A DNA stretch of 64,000 nt from UBA6049 sp965662345 (GTDB lineage: Bacteria; Bacteroidota; Bacteroidia; Flavobacteriales_G; Salibacteraceae), in contig CBFIHE010000011.1 of NCBI GenBank assembly GCA_965662345.1, positions 9,121 to 73,120 of the forward strand, given 5' to 3'. Numbering within the stretch: the first letter of the stretch is position 1; the number at the start of each line of letters is the position of its first letter. A program made the translations under genes and the position numbers. Below, one piece after another: positions 61,001 to 64,000 of the stretch. A model generated the notes under the pieces. The model was given only the letters and a program-made list of their open reading frames with translations. It had not been told where the DNA came from and did no database searches.

Positions 61001-62890
61001 ATGAAAGCAATTGTTTTTGTCATATCATTCTTCATAGCTTCCCTTGCTTTTGGGCAAACACCTAAGCAATGGGCGAAACACGGCAATGAGGCGTTTGAAG
61101 AGGATGATTATTACGGAGCTGCTTATTATTTTGAAAAAGCCATACGAGCAGATACGAGCTTCTTAGAAGGGTATTGGATGGCTGCGGAAAGTTACAGACA
61201 TTTCAATCATTACGAGAAGGCAGCAGAGCGATATGCTCAGGTGATTGCCATGGATGATGATGAAGATTATTTTAAGGCTGTATTTTATCTCCCACTCATG
61301 CAAAAGAGCTTGATGAAGTATGTACTGGCCTTAGAAGGTTTTCAAAACTACACAGCTGTTTATCGTTCTGCCTCCTCATCTTTATACAAGCGCGCGAAAC
61401 AAGAAATTAAGTCTTGCCAGTTTGCTTTGGAAAATTTGCACGATTCATTGAATATAGAAGTGATTCATCCAGAATTAGGCGTAAACTCATTTGAGGGAGA
61501 AATTAACCCTTTTTTCACAAACGACTCTACACTTTATTTTAGCTCGTTGAGGCATTCAGATACGGGTTCTAAAACCATTGAAACTCCTTCTTTCTTTTCT
61601 TTTATGGGAGTTCGTTCAGACTCTATTTTTGTATTAGACTCACTCTTTGCGCCAGAAGGAATTCACTTGGGAAATGTATTTGTTTCTCCACTTCGGCCAC
61701 GTGTTTATTACACTCTTTGTTCTAAAGAAGAGGGCTGCGCTATCTATTACAGAGATAGCACACTCCATGTAGAGGGATTAGACCCAGCAACACGTATTGA
61801 AGCTTTAGAAGTATCTGGTTATACTGCCACGCATCCTATTGTTACCGTTTGGGGTAAGAAAGAAGTATTACTATTCGCTTCAAATCGTCCGCGAGGCAGA
61901 GGCGGAATGGACCTTTGGTACAGCGAGATTAAAGATGCTACTAAGTTTAGCAGACCCAAAAACCTGGGTAAAACCATTAACACTCCTGGTAATGAGGTTA
62001 CCCCCTACTACGACACCACGAAGCAAGAGTTGTACTTCTCTTCTACCTGGCACAACGGATATGGAGGGTATGATATTCAAAAAAGTAATGGCTCTTTACG
62101 CTCTTGGAGTGCACCAGAGAATTTTGGACAGCCAGTAAACTCAGCTACAAACGATTTGTACTTTAACTTAAACGATTCCTTGCGTTTGCTGGCATGGGTT
62201 TCTAATCGCAGCGGAAGTTTTGCTAAAAAAGGAGAGCATTGCTGCAATGATATTTATGTGGGTAAGGTTCCCGTTATTCTAGATACGCTGCCAGTAGACA
62301 CCCTTCCAGTTGATACTCCAGTAGTACCTAAAGACTCCGTTCCTCCTGTATTGGTTCAAGCTCCTAAGGTAGCACCCGTATCTGTTTATTTTGACAACGA
62401 TTATCCAGACCCTAGAACCAAGCGCACAACCTCTACCCTTTCATTAGAAGATTTATTTTTGCGGTACAATCAATCTGCAGACTCTTATGCAGATGCACAA
62501 ACAGATACAGCTTCTTTTGGTGTTTTTACACGCACTAACCTAAAGAATGGATTAGCAAACCTAGATGCGTTTGTTGAGGAGGCAGAGGCGTTTAGAGCTT
62601 TCTCAGATACCATTGCTATAACATTACGCGGTTTTGCTTCGCCCTTGGCAAGGACAGATTACAACCTTAATTTATCTAAACGAAGAATAGATGCTGTAAA
62701 ATCCTATTTACTTGCCCAGAAAGATTGGGCAAAAGCTGTAGATGATGGAACCATTCGTTTTATAGATGAACCTTTGGGTGAAGCTGAAAGCTCAGGCGTG
62801 GTGAATGACTCATTAAGTGAAAAAGCAAAGTCTGTATACAGTCTAGAAGCTATGAAGGCGAGGCGCGTAGAAGTTCTACTGAAACAGTAA
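61001..62890 (+). CDS. OmpA-family protein with TPR and PD40-like propeller
   Basis: The 629-residue protein has a signal peptide (about 1-18), TPR repeats (about 20-130), a WD40-like/PD40 propeller (about 155-420; SSLRHSDTGS, FASNRPRGRGGMDLWYSEI, FSSTWHNGYGGYDIQKS) and a C-terminal OmpA-type peptidoglycan-binding domain (about 500-629; LRGFASPLARTDYNLNLSKRRIDAVKSYL). Such proteins (PorE-like) accompany PorP/SprF in T9SS and gliding loci and anchor the complex to the cell wall. It starts directly after the SprF stop. Confidence 0.92.
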   Translation: MKAIVFVISFFIASLAFGQTPKQWAKHGNEAFEEDDYYGAAYYFEKAIRADTSFLEGYWMAAESYRHFNHYEKAAERYAQVIAMDDDEDYFKAVFYLPLMQKSLMKYVLALEGFQNYTAVYRSASSSLYKRAKQEIKSCQFALENLHDSLNIEVIHPELGVNSFEGEINPFFTNDSTLYFSSLRHSDTGSKTIETPSFFSFMGVRSDSIFVLDSLFAPEGIHLGNVFVSPLRPRVYYTLCSKEEGCAIYYRDSTLHVEGLDPATRIEALEVSGYTATHPIVTVWGKKEVLLFASNRPRGRGGMDLWYSEIKDATKFSRPKNLGKTINTPGNEVTPYYDTTKQELYFSSTWHNGYGGYDIQKSNGSLRSWSAPENFGQPVNSATNDLYFNLNDSLRLLAWVSNRSGSFAKKGEHCCNDIYVGKVPVILDTLPVDTLPVDTPVVPKDSVPPVLVQAPKVAPVSVYFDNDYPDPRTKRTTSTLSLEDLFLRYNQSADSYADAQTDTASFGVFTRTNLKNGLANLDAFVEEAEAFRAFSDTIAITLRGFASPLARTDYNLNLSKRRIDAVKSYLLAQKDWAKAVDDGTIRFIDEPLGEAESSGVVNDSLSEKAKSVYSLEAMKARRVEVLLKQ

Positions 62891-62891
62891 A

Positions 62892-63104
62892 TCAAACATC
62901 TTCTTTTCGCTTTGCCCATCGCTTGTTCGCGAAAGAAAGGGCTATACCCGCAGGGAACCAAATAACAGCTTCTTTAGCTACCAATAACCACGAAAATTCT
63001 TGATTACCAGAAATACCTGGCTCAAGAACAGCAGAGAAAAGCGTCATAAACAAGCCAAAAAAAAGTGCTTGGCCCCAGAATGATTTCAACGTGTATAATT
63101 CCAT
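62892..63104 (-). CDS. Small two-helix membrane protein (70 aa)
   Basis: The protein has two hydrophobic segments (about 11-27 and 38-58) and a basic C-terminus (NKRWAKRKEDV). No family is recognised. It lies 9 bases after the 206-residue gene and is convergent with the OmpA gene one base away. The tight spacing supports it being real. Confidence 0.6.
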   Translation of the reverse strand: MELYTLKSFWGQALFFGLFMTLFSAVLEPGISGNQEFSWLLVAKEAVIWFPAGIALSFANKRWAKRKEDV

Positions 63105-63113
63105 GGTGAAAAG

Positions 63114-63734
63114 TTAATCAATGTAATAACGTATTTCAAGCAAACGGTGAGATTGGTCTTCGTCACTCTTTTTTGGAAAATATGTTCTTGATACGCATCC
63201 TAATGTAAACGCCTTAGCATGCAGTATTTCGTGTTCTTTATCGTGTACTGCCAAAATGCTATTTCCTGTATTTGAATCTCGCAAGCGATATACGTGATAG
63301 GCATCAAAAACACTTTCATATTCATAAGTTGGCACTTTGCCTGCAATTAAAAGCTTTTTGGCAAATGCACTTTCTTGGCTATCTGCAGGCAACAATTCTA
63401 GGGTACCATGTACCATGAGGTTTACCCCCTCTGCTAAGGTTGTTAATTGAGCAGGCACCAAAAATTCAGCAGTATATTTCTCATAGGTCTTCTTAGCAGA
63501 GCTGCTGAGCATTTCAGAAAGTGCAGACTTATCTACATCACTCAAACGAGACGAAGCCAGAAGTAAAAACAACGCCATTTCCTGGCTATTAGAAGTAACC
63601 CCAGCTGCTTTGTTTATCTCTGCTTCCGTAATAGAGCCATCATCTGGTCTAGAGAATAAATTGAAAAGTCTACCTCCATTATCCAATGATTTTCTAGCGT
63701 CTTGCAAACTAAGAAACGGTTCTACCTTCTTCAT
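63114..63734 (-). CDS. Hypothetical cytosolic protein (206 aa)
   Basis: I do not recognise this protein. It has no signal peptide or membrane helix. The N-terminal half is helical (SLQDARKSLDNGGRLFNLF, EMALFLLLASSRLSDVD) and the C-terminal half has beta-strands (YEYESVFDAYHVYRLRD, NSILAVHDKEHEILHAKAF). It is probably co-transcribed with the 70-residue membrane protein. Its 5' neighbour is a DinB-like gene 17 bases away on the same strand. Confidence 0.7.
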   Translation of the reverse strand: MKKVEPFLSLQDARKSLDNGGRLFNLFSRPDDGSITEAEINKAAGVTSNSQEMALFLLLASSRLSDVDKSALSEMLSSSAKKTYEKYTAEFLVPAQLTTLAEGVNLMVHGTLELLPADSQESAFAKKLLIAGKVPTYEYESVFDAYHVYRLRDSNTGNSILAVHDKEHEILHAKAFTLGCVSRTYFPKKSDEDQSHRLLEIRYYID

Positions 63735-63751
63735 TCAATTTTCAAATTATG

Positions 63752-64000
63752 TTAATGTATACTTTGCTGATGCAGACCTACGTGATAAATCATAAAAAAA
63801 CCCATCTCGCGTAGCGTAAGATAACCCATTAGCGGATGCGATACAATTACGGTATCTAACTGCTTATTATTGAGTTTCGCGTAACGTTCAGATAGCTTCT
63901 TGGCTTGTAATCTAAGGCTTGCACAGAGTGATGCCCTATTTGATAATGCCACTTCTTTGGGAGCAAATTTGGCAGGTGCCTTATCTGCCTTTGTTAGCCG
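63752..64000 (-). CDS. DinB-like/DUF1569 family protein, 5' part outside window
   Basis: The frame stays open to the right edge (reading RLTKADKAPAKFAPKE into the known part), so only the last 82 residues are seen. The end has SHPLMGYLTLREMGFFMIYHVGLHQQSIH, the conserved C-terminal metal-binding helix of DinB-like proteins with His in the H-x3-H positions (YHVGLHQ). DinB-like proteins are four-helix, metal-binding and often thiol transferases or unknown. The start is outside the window. Confidence 0.75.
   Translation of the reverse strand, partial: RLTKADKAPAKFAPKEVALSNRASLCASLRLQAKKLSERYAKLNNKQLDTVIVSHPLMGYLTLREMGFFMIYHVGLHQQSIH

Noticed and set aside
1..64000. Defence islands, CRISPR arrays, prophage, toxin-antitoxin pairs, tRNA genes
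   Set aside because: I looked for the usual signatures (repeat-spacer arrays, integrases, nucleases, short overlapping gene pairs with toxin folds, cloverleaf sequences) and saw none that I could support.

Overview
The window is chromosomal DNA from a marine-type member of the Bacteroidota, most likely order Flavobacteriales. The evidence is the type IX secretion (T9SS) sorting domains on three very large secreted proteins, a PorP/SprF-type protein, families typical of this phylum (DUF4301, DUF6089, DUF3050, DUF4386, GbsR-type regulators, WG-repeat proteins), promoter elements of the Bacteroidota form TTG-N18/19-TAnnTTTG, and the lack of obvious Shine-Dalgarno sequences. I found no rRNA, tRNA, CRISPR array, insertion sequence or prophage gene.

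Layout, left to right. 1-4823: the 5' part of a giant subtilisin-like T9SS substrate that runs off the left edge. 4932-7665: a minus-strand group with a small conserved protein, yaaA and a GT39-like membrane glycosyltransferase. 7845-10583: a plus-strand operon of two paralogous beta-barrel-like proteins, an NRAMP-fold transporter lacking the canonical metal motifs, and a pterin carbinolamine dehydratase. 10676-12380: a quinone-oxidoreductase-like MDR enzyme and a DUF4386 protein whose 5' end looks frame-disrupted. 12367-20786: minus-strand genes for a Crp-family regulator, ribosomal protein S1, a four-gene operon (DUF4301, thioredoxin-like, HxpB-like phosphatase, PH-like membrane protein), a GbsR regulator with a small membrane protein, and a TonB-like protein downstream of a WG-repeat protein (to 22927). 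23127-32379: trxB, membrane proteins, a histidine kinase/response regulator pair, a PLP gamma-lyase-family enzyme, pepD and a TMTC-like glycosyltransferase. 32391-39112: a methyltransferase and a sulfate activation operon (cysQ, SLC13 permease, cysC, cysD, cysN). 39269-46997: galE, then a minus-strand operon guaB, three parvulin-type chaperones/isomerases and a MoxR ATPase. 47109-53829: a second T9SS protein, a nitronate monooxygenase-like enzyme, a DUF6089 barrel, glyA and fahA. 53830-54577: a gene-free stretch full of degenerate repeats. 54578-62890: DUF3050, then a T9SS type B adhesin-like protein with SprF and OmpA-family partners. 62892-64000: small hypothetical genes and the 3' part of a DinB-like gene.

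How the genes fit together. The cell envelope dominates: T9SS substrates, an SprF/OmpA operon, periplasmic parvulins that probably serve outer-membrane protein folding, and barrel proteins. Sulfate uptake, APS/PAPS synthesis and PAP removal sit together with no reductase nearby, which suits sulfation or assimilation finished elsewhere. Pterin carbinolamine dehydratase and fumarylacetoacetase point to phenylalanine/tyrosine catabolism, with its other genes outside the window.

Several start codons are moved here to fit promoters or family starts (crp, WG-repeat, MDR enzyme, galE, nitronate monooxygenase). At least three genes have a promoter ending almost on the ATG, which predicts leaderless or nearly leaderless mRNAs. 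I see no convincing wholly new system. The best leads are the atypical NRAMP-like operon, the leaderless promoter pattern and the repeat-filled gap at 53830-54577.
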